Below, piece by piece: positions 32,275 to 40,660 of a DNA stretch of 64,000 nucleotides; positions within the stretch are counted from its first letter, which is position 1; each line of letters starts with the position of its first letter. This stretch comes from Streptomyces aureus (GTDB taxonomy: Bacteria; Actinomycetota; Actinomycetes; Streptomycetales; Streptomycetaceae): positions 434,001 through 498,000 of the forward strand of contig NZ_JNZD01000013.1 in assembly GCF_000725495.1 (NCBI RefSeq), in the 5' to 3' direction. The notes beneath the pieces were generated by a model. The model saw nothing but the letters and a program-made list of their open reading frames with translations, did not search any database and was not told the DNA's origin. A program made the position numbers and the translations under genes.

Positions 32275-33021
32275 ATGAACAGGCCCGAGCGCCCCGTCCT
32301 CGTCGTCATCGCCCACGGCAGCCGCGATCCGCGGCACGCCGCGACGGTGCACGCCCTGGTGGAGAGGGTGCGCGCCCAGCGCCCGGGCCTGCGCGTGGAG
32401 ACGGGCTTCCTGGACTTCAACATCCCTTCCGTGCAGGGGGTGCTGGAGTCCCTGGCGGCCGAGGGCGTGCGGGACGTGGTGGCGCAGCCGCTGCTGCTGA
32501 CCCGCGCCTTCCACGCCAAGTCGGACATCCCGGCGGTGCTGCGCGAGGCACCGTCGCGGCTGCGGATCCGGCAGGCCGAGGTGCTCGGCCCGTCGCCGCT
32601 GCTGACGGCCGCGCTGGAACGCCGGCTGTACGAGGCGGGGCTCACGCCCGCCGACAAGTCCCGCACCGGGGTCGTCCTGGCCTCCGCGGGATCCACCGAC
32701 CCGGAGGCGATCGCGGTGATCGCAGAAATCGCGCGGGAGTGGCGGCACACCGGTTGGTGCGCCGTGCGGCCCGCGTTCGCCTCCGCATCCCTTCCCCGCA
32801 CCGAGGACGCTGTCCGCGAGCTGCGGGCCCTCGGCTGCGAACGCGTCGCCGTGGCCCCGTACGTCCTGGCTCCCGGTTTCCTGCCGGACCGCATCGCCCG
32901 GGGCGCCGCCGGGGCGGACGTGCTGGCCGACGTCCTCGGTCCCGCCCCGGAGGTCGCGCGGGTGCTGCTGGACCGCTACGACGGGGCCCGCACCCCGTCC
33001 CTGTCCGCGATCGGCGCCTGA
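32275..33021 (+). CDS. Sirohydrochlorin chelatase-like protein (CbiX/SirB family)
   Basis: A 248-residue protein with two similar halves. The first opens VLVVIAHGSRDPRHAATVHA (metal-site His14) and has DFNIPSVQGVLESLAAEGVR and AQPLLLTRAFHAKSDIP; the second begins GVVLASAGSTDPEAIAVIAE. CbiX/SirB enzymes insert iron or cobalt into sirohydrochlorin. As the last gene of an operon that begins with a siroheme-dependent reductase, seven bases after the permease stop, it is most simply the siroheme ferrochelatase. A cobaltochelatase role is the alternative. Confidence 0.8.
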   Translation: MNRPERPVLVVIAHGSRDPRHAATVHALVERVRAQRPGLRVETGFLDFNIPSVQGVLESLAAEGVRDVVAQPLLLTRAFHAKSDIPAVLREAPSRLRIRQAEVLGPSPLLTAALERRLYEAGLTPADKSRTGVVLASAGSTDPEAIAVIAEIAREWRHTGWCAVRPAFASASLPRTEDAVRELRALGCERVAVAPYVLAPGFLPDRIARGAAGADVLADVLGPAPEVARVLLDRYDGARTPSLSAIGA

Positions 33022-33070
33022 CCCCCGCGACGGCGCCCGGCCCTCGCGACGGCCCCCGCTCCTCGCACGG

Positions 33071-33697
33071 TCAGTCGAAGGACAGTCCCCCGGTCCGGGT
33101 CCGCTTGAGCTCGAAGAAGTCGGGGTGGGCGGCGAGGACGCGGAAGCTGTCGAAGAGTTCGGCGGCCTTCTCGCCGCGGGGGACGGCCCGGAGCACCGGC
33201 CCGAACCACACCGTTCCGTCGACGTGGAGGGTGGGCGTCCCGACGTAGGCGCCGGTGTCCGCCTCCGTCCCGGCGTCGTGGCTGCGGCGCAGCGCCTCGT
33301 CGTACGCGGGGTCGTGGGCGGCCTCGGCGAGGGCGGCCGGAAGTCCGAGTTCGGCGAGCGCCTCGGCGGTCACCGCGTCGAAGTCCTTCATCCCGCTCTG
33401 GTGGATGCGGGTGCCGAGGGCGGTGTACAGATCGCGCAGCACCTTCTCGCCGTGCGCCTCGGCCGCGGCCACCGCGACCCGCACCGGGCCGATGGACCGG
33501 TCCACCAGGTCCCGGTACCAGTCGGGCAGTTCGTTGCCGGTGTTGTGCAGGTACAGGCTCATGACGTGGAAGCGGAGGTCGAGCGGGCGGCTGCGTTCGA
33601 CCTCCAGGATCCAGCGCGAGGTGATCCAGGCGAAGGGGCAGGCGGGGTCGAACCAGAAGTCGACGCGGGTGGGCGAGGTGGCCGATGTGGTCGTCAT
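33071..33697 (-). CDS. DsbA-fold protein of the mycothiol-dependent Rv2466c type
   Basis: A 208-residue thioredoxin-fold protein with a helical insert: [20 protein letters not shown] at 11-30, the helical domain to about 150, then [19 protein letters not shown] with the cis-Pro strand. Mycobacterial Rv2466c has a CPWC active site and uses mycothiol; here the site is CPFA, so the second cysteine is missing and Cys20 is the only Cys in the protein. It may act through a mixed disulfide with mycothiol, or as an S-transferase or isomerase. It appears leaderless and converges with the sulfur operon. Confidence 0.8.
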   Translation of the reverse strand: MTTTSATSPTRVDFWFDPACPFAWITSRWILEVERSRPLDLRFHVMSLYLHNTGNELPDWYRDLVDRSIGPVRVAVAAAEAHGEKVLRDLYTALGTRIHQSGMKDFDAVTAEALAELGLPAALAEAAHDPAYDEALRRSHDAGTEADTGAYVGTPTLHVDGTVWFGPVLRAVPRGEKAAELFDSFRVLAAHPDFFELKRTRTGGLSFD

Positions 33698-33710
33698 GCC
33701 GTCGAGGCTA
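33698..33710 (-). promoter_or_regulatory. Leaderless -10 box of the DsbA-fold gene
   Basis: Minus strand TAGCCT (33710-33705), seven bases, ATG 33697. No ribosome-binding site. Confidence 0.6.
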
Positions 33711-33805
33711 GTGGCCCGGTGGCATGGAATCCCGGCCCAATCCGGCACCAGGATCATGGGCCAATTCGGGCCCGGGGGGGCGGACGGGACGACGGACGCG
33801 GCGGC

Positions 33806-34171
33806 CTACGCGGGGCCGTACAGCGTGCCCTGGTGGAAGTAGAGGAGCCATTCGTCCCCGAGCCGCCGCCACAGTGAACTCCGGTGCGCCCGACGGCCGT
33901 TGTTGTCGGTGTCGAAGGTCAGATGGACCAGGTCGGGGGCGAGCTGCACCCCCTTCATCCGGAAGGTGGTGATCCGGCCGCCGTCCTCCATCCCGGCCTC
34001 CAGCGACGCGACGGTCGAGGCCCGGTCCCAGACGCGCCCGGAGGCGCCGAACTCGTGGAAGTCCGGGTGCAGCAGCGCGGCGACGAGGTCGGCCGAGCGG
34101 CGGACCGCCGGGTCGAGCAGGCGCAGTTCGCTCTCGATGGCGGCCTCGACGGCGGCGTTGTGCTCAAGCAC
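33806..34171 (-). CDS. NTF2-like (DUF4440) protein
   Basis: A 121-residue single-domain protein of the SnoaL/NTF2 shape: an N-terminal helix AAVEAAIESELRLLDPAVRR, then LVAALLHPDFHEFGASGRVW and strands ending GDEWLLYFHQGTLYG. GTG 34171 lies inside the 3' end of the DUF1697 gene (8-bp overlap) with GGAGGAG just upstream, so both are translated from one mRNA. Such folds act as small enzymes or binding proteins, and the substrate is unknown. Confidence 0.8.
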   Translation of the reverse strand: MLEHNAAVEAAIESELRLLDPAVRRSADLVAALLHPDFHEFGASGRVWDRASTVASLEAGMEDGGRITTFRMKGVQLAPDLVHLTFDTDNNGRRAHRSSLWRRLGDEWLLYFHQGTLYGPA

Positions 34172-34712
34172 CGGTCATCTCCTCCAGCTTGACGACGGTG
34201 TTCCAGTTCCGGGTGGTGGCGAGGAGCCCCTTGAGCAGCCTCGGCTTGGCCAGGGCCTCCGCCAGCTTGGAACGGCCGAGGCCGTCGGGCGCGTAGAGGT
34301 ACAGGGCACGGTCGCCGAGGCGGAACTCCTCGGGCAGGAAGGCCGCGGGGTCGACCGAGGCGAAGCGCTCGGCGTCGACGGGGTGCGAGAGATAGGTGAC
34401 GTGGAGCTGCTTGGCCTCCAGTTCGGCGGCCGGGAACGGACAGGCCTCCCGTACGGCCCTCAGCTGGGCGTGATCGCGGACGAGCACGCCCACGGCGAAG
34501 CCGAAGTGCTTCTCGATGGCCCCGGAGAGCTCCGCGGCCAGGGAGTCCTCGTCGCCGCCGGCGCTGCTGAACACGGCGTTGCCGCTCTGGAGATAGGTGC
34601 GGACGTCGCCGTACCCGAGCCCCTCCATCAGGGTGCGCAGCTCGGCCATCGGCACCTTTTTCGCGCCACCCACGTTGATGCCGCGCAACAGCGCCGCGTA
34701 CGTCGTCGTCAT
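34164..34712 (-). CDS. DUF1697 family protein
   Basis: A 182-residue protein with the typical start YAALLRGINVGGAKKVPMAE and GYGDVRTYLQSGNAVFSSAG, and the closing LAKPRLLKGLLATTRNWNTV. DUF1697 is widespread but unassigned. It is first in a two-gene unit with the NTF2-like protein and has a leaderless promoter. Confidence 0.85.
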   Translation of the reverse strand: MTTTYAALLRGINVGGAKKVPMAELRTLMEGLGYGDVRTYLQSGNAVFSSAGGDEDSLAAELSGAIEKHFGFAVGVLVRDHAQLRAVREACPFPAAELEAKQLHVTYLSHPVDAERFASVDPAAFLPEEFRLGDRALYLYAPDGLGRSKLAEALAKPRLLKGLLATTRNWNTVVKLEEMTGA

Positions 34713-34724
34713 CCGCCCACCATA
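34713..34724 (-). promoter_or_regulatory. Leaderless -10 box of the DUF1697 gene
   Basis: Minus strand TATGGT (34724-34719), six bases, ATG 34712. Confidence 0.6.
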
Positions 34725-34949
34725 GGCCGGGCGCCGCTCCCCCAGCGGGGTGACGCGACGGCGGGCCCCCGCGGAGCCGCCCGCGGGCCCGGGCGGCCGG
34801 GCGGGTCCCTGAGCGGCATCCCCGAGAAGTGCCGTTAGGTGTAAGGGGCTTCTGTCCTCCCCAGTGCGGAGGGACCGGGGTCCGCGGGGAGGAGCGGGCG
34901 CCCCTGCGGTTCACCGGACAGTACGAGGAGACGCGCTTACCCAGCCCCT

Positions 34950-34967
34950 ACCTTCGATACGGAAGGT
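34950..34967. promoter_or_regulatory. Inverted repeat upstream of the MMPL gene
   Basis: ACCTTC (34950-34955), GATACG, GAAGGT (34962-34967), 44 bp before the MMPL start. It could be an operator for a regulator encoded elsewhere; the 298-bp gap shows no clear -35/-10 pair. Confidence 0.35.
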
Positions 34968-35010
34968 GACGGCAGGGGGCTGTCACCGCAGCCGAGGGGG
35001 CAGGCCCGTC

Positions 35011-37278
35011 ATGGGGAACGCAGACACACGGGTGCGTGGCATCGCCGCGCGAGCAGGCGGCTGGAGCGCCCGCCATCGATGGGCGGCCGTCGGGATCTGG
35101 GTGCTCTTCGTCGTCCTGGCGATGGGCCTCGGCTCCGCTGCGGGCCGGGTCGACGTCAAGGAGAGCGACCAGCTCAAGGGCGAGACCCACACCGCCGCCA
35201 AGATCATCGAGGACGCCGGCATCAAGGAGCCGGCCAGCGAGACCGTCCTGATCCAGGGGAGGGACGCCGGCACCAAGGCCACCGACGCCGAGTTCAGGAG
35301 CGCGGTCTCCGCGGTCGTCGACGCGGTCGGCGCCACCGGGAAGGTCACCGACGTGACCTCGCCCTACGACACGAAGACGATCTCCAAGGACGGCCGCAGC
35401 GCGCTCGTCCAGTTCGACATGCGCGGCGACTCGGAGACCGCGGGCGACCGTGTCGCGCCGGTGCTCGACGCCGTCGCGAAGGTGCAGAAGGAGCACGACG
35501 GGCTGCGGATCGAGGAGATCGGCGGCGCGAGCATGAAGAAGCAGTACGACGACGCGTTCGGCGACGACTTCCAGAAGGCCGAACTCTCCGCCGTACCCGT
35601 GGCGCTGGGCATCCTGCTGATCGCCTTCGGCGCCCTGGTCGCCGCGCTGCTCCCGGTCGCGCTCGCGGTCACCGCCATCATGGCGACGATGGGCCTGATG
35701 GGCCTCGTCAGCCATCTGATGCCGATGAGCGACACGGCCAACTCCGTGATGCTGCTGGTGGGTCTGGCCGTCGGCGTCGACTACTGCCTCTTCTACCTGC
35801 GGCGTGAGCGCGAGGAGCGCGAGGCGGGCCGCGACGCCGGAACGGCGCTGCGGATCGCCGCCGCGACCAGCGGCCGCGCGATCATCGTCTCCGGTGTCAC
35901 CGTGTGCGTGGCGATGGCGGGCATGCTGTTCACCGGGCTCGCCGAGTTCGAGGCGATGGGCCTGGCCTCGCTGATGGTCGTCGCCGTCGCCATGGTCGGC
36001 TCGGTCACCGTGCTGCCCGCCCTGCTGTCCCTGCTCGGCGACCGGGTCGAGAAGGGCCGCGTCCCGTTCCTGCACCGCTCCAAGCGGCGCGCGGCGAACC
36101 GGAGCGGCCGCCGTCCGGCCGACGAGGGCAGCCGGTTCTGGAGCGCCGTCCTGCGCGTGGTCCTCGCCAAGCCCGCCGTCTCCCTGGTGGTCGCGACGGG
36201 CGCGCTGCTCGCCATCGCCGCCCCCGCGCTCGGCATGAAGACCCAGCAGCTCACCCTGGACAAGGAGTTCGGCAACTCGCTGGCGATCGTCGGCACCTAC
36301 AACCGGGTCAACGAGGCCTTCCCCGGCGGCTCCGAGCCGGCCGAGGTGGTCGTCAAGGCACGCGCCATCAACGCCCCCGAGGTGAAGGCCGCGCTGGCCG
36401 ACTTCCGCTCGGCGGCGGTCACTTCGGGTGCCTCGCGCGGCCCGGTGGACGTCAAGGTGCACGCCGAGGACAACGTCGCCTTCGTCTTCGTCCCGCTGGT
36501 CGGCGGCTCCGACCAGGCCAAGGCGGAGAAGAGCCTGGAACTGCTGCGCGACACGGTCCGCCCGCGGACGCTCGGCAAGGTCGACGGGCTCCAGGCGCCC
36601 ATCACCGGACAGGTCGCGGGGTCGCACGACTTCAACGACCAGCTGATCGGCTCGGTCACCCCGGTGTTCGCCTTCGTGGTGGTGTTCGCCTTCGTCCTGA
36701 TGCTGCTCTCCTTCCGCTCCCTGACGATCGCGATCACCTCGATCCTGCTCAACCTCCTCTCGGTGGCGGCCGCCTACGGCATCCTGGTCGCGGTCTTCCA
36801 GCACGGCTGGGGCGCGTCCCTGGTGGGCGCGGCGGGCGTCGGCGCCATCGTGACCTGGCTGCCGCTGTTCCTCTTCGTGATCCTCTTCGGGCTCTCGATG
36901 GACTACCACGTGTTCGTGGTCTCCCGGATCCGTGAGGCACGGCTGCGGGGCCGCAGCACCAAGGACGCGATCCGGCACGGGGTGGTCACCACCGCCGGTG
37001 TCGTCACCAGCGCCGCCGTCATCATGGTCGCCGTCTTCGCGATCTTCGGAACGCTGTCCATGCAGTCCATGAAGCAGATGGGCGTGGGCCTGGCGGCCGC
37101 GGTGCTCATCGACGCGACGATCATCCGGGGTGTGCTGCTCCCCGCGGTGATGGCGCTGCTGGGCGAGCGCAACTGGTACCTGCCGAAGTGGCTGAACCGG
37201 ATGCCCGACCTCACCCACGACGAGTCGCCCGAGCCGGTCGCGACGCCGCTGCCGCAGGGCGAGCGCGCCGGGGTGTAG
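35011..37278 (+). CDS. MMPL family (RND superfamily) exporter
   Basis: A 755-residue transporter with 12 predicted transmembrane segments in two halves of 1+5. ATG 35011 follows a GAGGGGG stretch and directly precedes the first helix (WAAVGIWVLFVVLAMGL). The proton-relay positions of the MmpL class are in GLAVGVDYCLFYLRREREER and GLSMDYHVFVVSRIREA. Each half has one large extracytoplasmic loop (about 45-195 and 405-530). Streptomyces MMPLs export lipids, siderophores or drugs; no biosynthetic genes adjoin it, so the cargo is unknown. It ends PEPVATPLPQGERAGV and is followed by two hairpins. Confidence 0.88.
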   Translation: MGNADTRVRGIAARAGGWSARHRWAAVGIWVLFVVLAMGLGSAAGRVDVKESDQLKGETHTAAKIIEDAGIKEPASETVLIQGRDAGTKATDAEFRSAVSAVVDAVGATGKVTDVTSPYDTKTISKDGRSALVQFDMRGDSETAGDRVAPVLDAVAKVQKEHDGLRIEEIGGASMKKQYDDAFGDDFQKAELSAVPVALGILLIAFGALVAALLPVALAVTAIMATMGLMGLVSHLMPMSDTANSVMLLVGLAVGVDYCLFYLRREREEREAGRDAGTALRIAAATSGRAIIVSGVTVCVAMAGMLFTGLAEFEAMGLASLMVVAVAMVGSVTVLPALLSLLGDRVEKGRVPFLHRSKRRAANRSGRRPADEGSRFWSAVLRVVLAKPAVSLVVATGALLAIAAPALGMKTQQLTLDKEFGNSLAIVGTYNRVNEAFPGGSEPAEVVVKARAINAPEVKAALADFRSAAVTSGASRGPVDVKVHAEDNVAFVFVPLVGGSDQAKAEKSLELLRDTVRPRTLGKVDGLQAPITGQVAGSHDFNDQLIGSVTPVFAFVVVFAFVLMLLSFRSLTIAITSILLNLLSVAAAYGILVAVFQHGWGASLVGAAGVGAIVTWLPLFLFVILFGLSMDYHVFVVSRIREARLRGRSTKDAIRHGVVTTAGVVTSAAVIMVAVFAIFGTLSMQSMKQMGVGLAAAVLIDATIIRGVLLPAVMALLGERNWYLPKWLNRMPDLTHDESPEPVATPLPQGERAGV

Positions 37279-37282
37279 CCAC

Positions 37283-37312
37283 CCGGCGGCGGCCGCGACC
37301 GGCCGCCGCCGG
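37283..37312 (+). terminator. Terminator of the MMPL gene
   Basis: Perfect 12-bp arms CCGGCGGCGGCC (37283-37294) and GGCCGCCGCCGG (37301-37312) with a six-base loop, four bases after the stop. Confidence 0.75.
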
Positions 37313-37344
37313 TACGCCCGGACGGAAACAACCGCGGCACTCCC

Positions 37345-37388
37345 AGGGCCTGTCGGCCGCCTCCTCCCGGAGGCGCCCGGCAGGCCCT
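37345..37388 (+). terminator. Second, two-tiered hairpin after the MMPL gene
   Basis: Outer arms AGGGCCTG (37345-37352) and CAGGCCCT (37381-37388) enclose inner arms GCCTCC (37359-37364) and GGAGGC (37369-37374); TT follows. Likely a back-up terminator shielding the kinase gene. Confidence 0.65.
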
Positions 37389-37499
37389 TTCGCGGGTCCG
37401 GCCTGGGACAATGCGACACTGGCCGACGGGCCGCGTGCACCGGGAGCCGTCGTACGCGGAGCCCGCGCGGGCCGGTACGCGAGGACACGGAGGCGGTCG

Positions 37500-38363
37500 A
37501 TGGACGAGGCACGGGCACGGGACGTACTGGCCGCGGCGAAGGTGCTGCCGGGGCCGGCCGGGGAGGCCTCGCTCCTCGCGCTCGGCGAGAACGCGGTGTT
37601 CGGAGCCGGTGACCTGGTCGTCAAGGTGGGGCGCGACGCGGAACTCCACGACCGGGCGCGCCGGGAACTGGCGATCGCCGCCTGGCTCGCCGAGGCGGAC
37701 GTGCCCGCCGTACGGGCCGCGGAGCCGGAGGCGCTGCTGGTCGACGGGCACCCCGTGACGGTGTGGCACCGGCTGCCCGACGCCGTCCGCCCCGCCGAAC
37801 CGGCCGATCTGGCCTCATTGCTGCGGGTGGTGCACGCCCTGCCGTCCCCGTCCTTCGCGCTGCCGCCGCGCGACCTCCTGGGCGGTGTGGAGCGCTGGCT
37901 GCGGCTGGCGGGCGACGCCGTCGCCCCCGCGGACGCGGCCTATCTGCGGGAGCGCCGCGACGGCTTCGCGGCGGCGGCCGCCGCCCTCACCCCGCATCTG
38001 CCCCCGGGCCCGATCCACGGCGACGCGCTGCCCCGCAACGTCCATGTCGGCCCGGACGGCCCGGTCCTGGTCGACCTGGAGACCTTCTCCGCGGATCTGC
38101 GCGAGCACGATCTGGTGGTCATGGCCCTGTCCCGCGACCGATACGGTCTTCCCGCCGAGGCCTACGACGCCTTCACCGGGACGTACGGCTGGGACGTCCG
38201 GGAGTGGGAGGGCTGCTCGGTGCTCCGGGGTGCCCGCGAGACCGCGAGCTGCGCCTGGGTCGCCCAGCACGCGCCGGTGAACCCCAAGGCGCTGGCGGAG
38301 TTCGAGCGCCGGGTGGCGTCCCTGCGGGACGGCGACGAGACGGTGCGCTGGTACCCGTTCTGA
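37500..38363 (+). CDS. Aminoglycoside phosphotransferase-fold kinase
   Basis: A 287-residue small-molecule kinase homologue. GGAGG sits six bases before ATG 37500. The catalytic loop GPIHGDALPRNVHVGPDG contains the expected HGDxxxxN, and the metal Asp is in VLVDLETFSADLREHDLVVM (DLE in place of the usual DFE). The N-lobe is ALGENAVFGAGDLVVKVGRD. With all catalytic residues present it should phosphorylate a hydroxyl-bearing small molecule. Resistance is not implied; many Streptomyces paralogues are metabolic or unassigned. Confidence 0.82.
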   Translation: MDEARARDVLAAAKVLPGPAGEASLLALGENAVFGAGDLVVKVGRDAELHDRARRELAIAAWLAEADVPAVRAAEPEALLVDGHPVTVWHRLPDAVRPAEPADLASLLRVVHALPSPSFALPPRDLLGGVERWLRLAGDAVAPADAAYLRERRDGFAAAAAALTPHLPPGPIHGDALPRNVHVGPDGPVLVDLETFSADLREHDLVVMALSRDRYGLPAEAYDAFTGTYGWDVREWEGCSVLRGARETASCAWVAQHAPVNPKALAEFERRVASLRDGDETVRWYPF

Positions 38364-38473
38364 TCCGGCCCCGGGTGCCCTCCGGGCCTCGGGGAGCAGC
38401 GGACACAGTGGCCGTGGGCGACGGTCCGACCAGCGTGGCAGCGGCACCAGGCGCGATCTGCCCCCTACCCGGG

Positions 38474-39196
38474 TCAGACCCGTTCGTCGGCCAGGTCGCG
38501 CAGCGGCCAGGTCCCGTCGACCACCGCGTCCGTCTCGCCCTTGCGGCGCAGGAAGGACTGGAAGTCCGCCGCCCACTGCGCGTACCACTCGATCTGGCGA
38601 CGGTGCAGCTCGACGGGGCCGAGGCCCGCGACCTTGGGGTGCCGGCCGGCTATCGCGCAGGCGAGCCGTGCGGCGGCGAGGGCGTCGGCCGAGGCGTCGT
38701 GCGCGGAGTCCAGGACGACCCCGTACTCCGTGCAGACCGCCTCCAGGTTGCGCTTGCCCCGGCGGTAGCGGTCGACGGAGCGGTCGATCGTGTACGGGTC
38801 GATGACGGGGGCCGGGTCGATCCCGCCGAGCCGCTCGGCCAGCGAGGGCAGGCCGTACCGCCGCAGTTCGGCGGAGAGCAGGGTCAGGTCGAAGGCCGCG
38901 TTGTACGCGACGACCGGCACGCCGGTGCTCCAGTAGGTGACGAGGACGTCCGCGATGGCGTCGGCGACCTCGTCGGCCGGGCGGCCCTCGGCGGTCGCGT
39001 GCTCGTTCGTGATCCCGTGCACCGCCACCGCGTCGACCGGGATCTCCACGCCCGGGTCCGCCAGCCATTCGCGGCGGCCCAGCGGCTCCCCGTCCCTGAC
39101 CTCTATCACGGCGCCCGTGACGATGCGCGCCTCGCGCGGATCGGTCCCGGTGGTCTCCAGGTCGAAGCCGATCAGCAGCTCCCGGTGCCAGCCCAT
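38474..39196 (-). CDS. DEDDh 3'-5' exonuclease
   Basis: A 240-residue DnaQ-type nuclease. ATG 39196 has GGAAGGGGGG upstream; an in-frame start 66 bases earlier is less likely. Exo I is LLIGFDLETTGTDPREARIV, Exo II VVAYNAAFDLTLLSAELRR, and Exo III DSAHDASADALAAARLAC, giving the Asp-Glu-Asp-Asp set with His. No polymerase or helicase domain is attached. Such stand-alone exonucleases proofread or trim DNA ends or RNA. It is convergent with the kinase gene. Confidence 0.9.
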   Translation of the reverse strand: MGWHRELLIGFDLETTGTDPREARIVTGAVIEVRDGEPLGRREWLADPGVEIPVDAVAVHGITNEHATAEGRPADEVADAIADVLVTYWSTGVPVVAYNAAFDLTLLSAELRRYGLPSLAERLGGIDPAPVIDPYTIDRSVDRYRRGKRNLEAVCTEYGVVLDSAHDASADALAAARLACAIAGRHPKVAGLGPVELHRRQIEWYAQWAADFQSFLRRKGETDAVVDGTWPLRDLADERV

Positions 39197-39303
39197 GGGC
39201 GGCCCCCCTTCCTCGTGGTGCTTTCCCCCAGTGGTCTCCACGATCGCACGGGCCACTGACAATCCCGGGACCGCGTTCCACCGGACCGGAGGGAACCGCC
39301 CAT

Positions 39304-40542
39304 TCAGGACACAGGGCGCGAATCGACCCAGGCCGCCTCGAACTCTTCGCGATACGTCGGGAAAAGCCCCTCTTCGCCGATCACGTCCGGTTTGAGCACC
39401 CGGCTCCCGCCGCGCAGCACCAGGACCGGCGCCTCCATGCCCCGGGTGCGGCGGAGGTAGGACTGCACGACGGCGATGCCGTCCGAGCCGTCCCCGTCGA
39501 CGAGGTAGGCGCTGAAGCGGGGCGTCTCGTCGTAGACCTGGATCTCGAAGGCGTCCGGGTCGCGCAGCCGGGACCGCACCCGCCGCATGTGCAGGATGTT
39601 CATCTCGACCGAACGGCTCAACTCGCCGCGCTTCATCCCGAGTTCACGCTCGCGGCGCTTGACCGCGCTGGACGCGGGGTTCAGGAACAGCAGCCGGGTG
39701 CGGCAGCCGGACTCGGCGAGCCGGACCAGTCTGCGCCCGGAGAAGTTCTGGACCAGCAGATTCAGTCCGATCCCGACCGCGTCGAGGCGGCGGGCCCCGC
39801 CGAAGAGGTCCTCCGCGGGGAACTGGCGCAGCAGCCGCACCCGGTCGGAGTGCACGCCGACGACATCGGCGTACCGGTCGCCCACGAGGTCCTCGACGGC
39901 GTCCACGGGCAGCCGCCGGGCCGAGGGGACGTCGCTCCCGGCGCCGAGGATCTCCAGGAGCCTCGCCGCCGCCCGCTCGGCCTGGTTCAGCACGGCCTCG
40001 GACAGGGCGCGGTTGCGTGACACGACGTTGCGGGTCACTTCCAGCTCGTCCAGGGCCAGTTCGACGTCCCTGCGTTCGTCGAAGTAGGGCTCGAAGCACG
40101 GCCAGTGCTGCACCATCAGCTCGCGCAGCTGCGGCAGCGTGAGGAAACTCAGCACGTTGTCGTCGGCCGGGTCGAGCAAGTACCCCTTGCGGCGGCTCAC
40201 TTCGCGCACGGCGACCGCGCGCTGCACCCACTCCTGGCCGGCCGGGCCCGCCGCGGCGACCACCCACTCGTCGCCGTGGACGGGTTCGTAGACCGGGCGG
40301 AGAACAGCGGCCACGACCGCGCGCAGCCGCTGTTCGACCAGGTTCAGCCAGATGTAGGCGCGGCCGGCCCGCTGGGCACGGGTGCGCACCTCGCGCCAGG
40401 CGTCGGCGCCCCAGTCCAGTTCCGGACCGATGGATCCCATCTCCATCGGCCGCGCCAGGGACACCGCGCCGGGTGGGACATCTGTGGAGTTCCCCTCGTG
40501 ACCCTCGTCACCAGGAGGAAGCTCCAGCCCTCCCGAGCCCAC
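39304..40542 (-). CDS. SAV2148-type HEPN domain protein
   Basis: A 412-residue Streptomyces-specific protein. It begins SGGLELPPGDEGHEGNSTDV, then GPELDWGADAWREVRTRAQR and a helical region VVAAVLRPVYEPVHGDEW. ELEVTRNVVSRNRALSEAVL is a HEPN-like helix pair (HEPN proteins are often RNases or helical adaptors). The C-terminal part LRQFPAEDLFGGARRLDAVG to CRTRLLFLNPASSAVKRRER and YLVDGDGSDGIAVVQSYLRR resembles a phospholipase-D-like or nucleotide-sensing fold. GTG 40542 with GGAAGG ten bases upstream is my choice of start. Its biological role is not established. Confidence 0.75.
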   Translation of the reverse strand: MGSGGLELPPGDEGHEGNSTDVPPGAVSLARPMEMGSIGPELDWGADAWREVRTRAQRAGRAYIWLNLVEQRLRAVVAAVLRPVYEPVHGDEWVVAAAGPAGQEWVQRAVAVREVSRRKGYLLDPADDNVLSFLTLPQLRELMVQHWPCFEPYFDERRDVELALDELEVTRNVVSRNRALSEAVLNQAERAAARLLEILGAGSDVPSARRLPVDAVEDLVGDRYADVVGVHSDRVRLLRQFPAEDLFGGARRLDAVGIGLNLLVQNFSGRRLVRLAESGCRTRLLFLNPASSAVKRRERELGMKRGELSRSVEMNILHMRRVRSRLRDPDAFEIQVYDETPRFSAYLVDGDGSDGIAVVQSYLRRTRGMEAPVLVLRGGSRVLKPDVIGEEGLFPTYREEFEAAWVDSRPVS

Positions 40543-40660
40543 CCACGCACCGCCTTCCGCTCCCCCGAGCACTCCCCGGGGCCAGGCCCCAATCAACGAT
40601 CAAGGAAGGGTACTCCGGGAGCGGTGAGCGATGCAGCCCGATGCACAGGTCGTTTCCCAA

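Noticed and set aside
34948..37518. An 856-residue minus-strand open frame
   Set aside because: It lies antisense to the MMPL exporter, is rich in Arg/His/Gly/Asp with no motif, and is explained by GC-rich codon bias.
37500..38363. Antibiotic-resistance gene
   Set aside because: The APH fold alone does not show resistance, and there is no antibiotic cluster or known resistance signature nearby.
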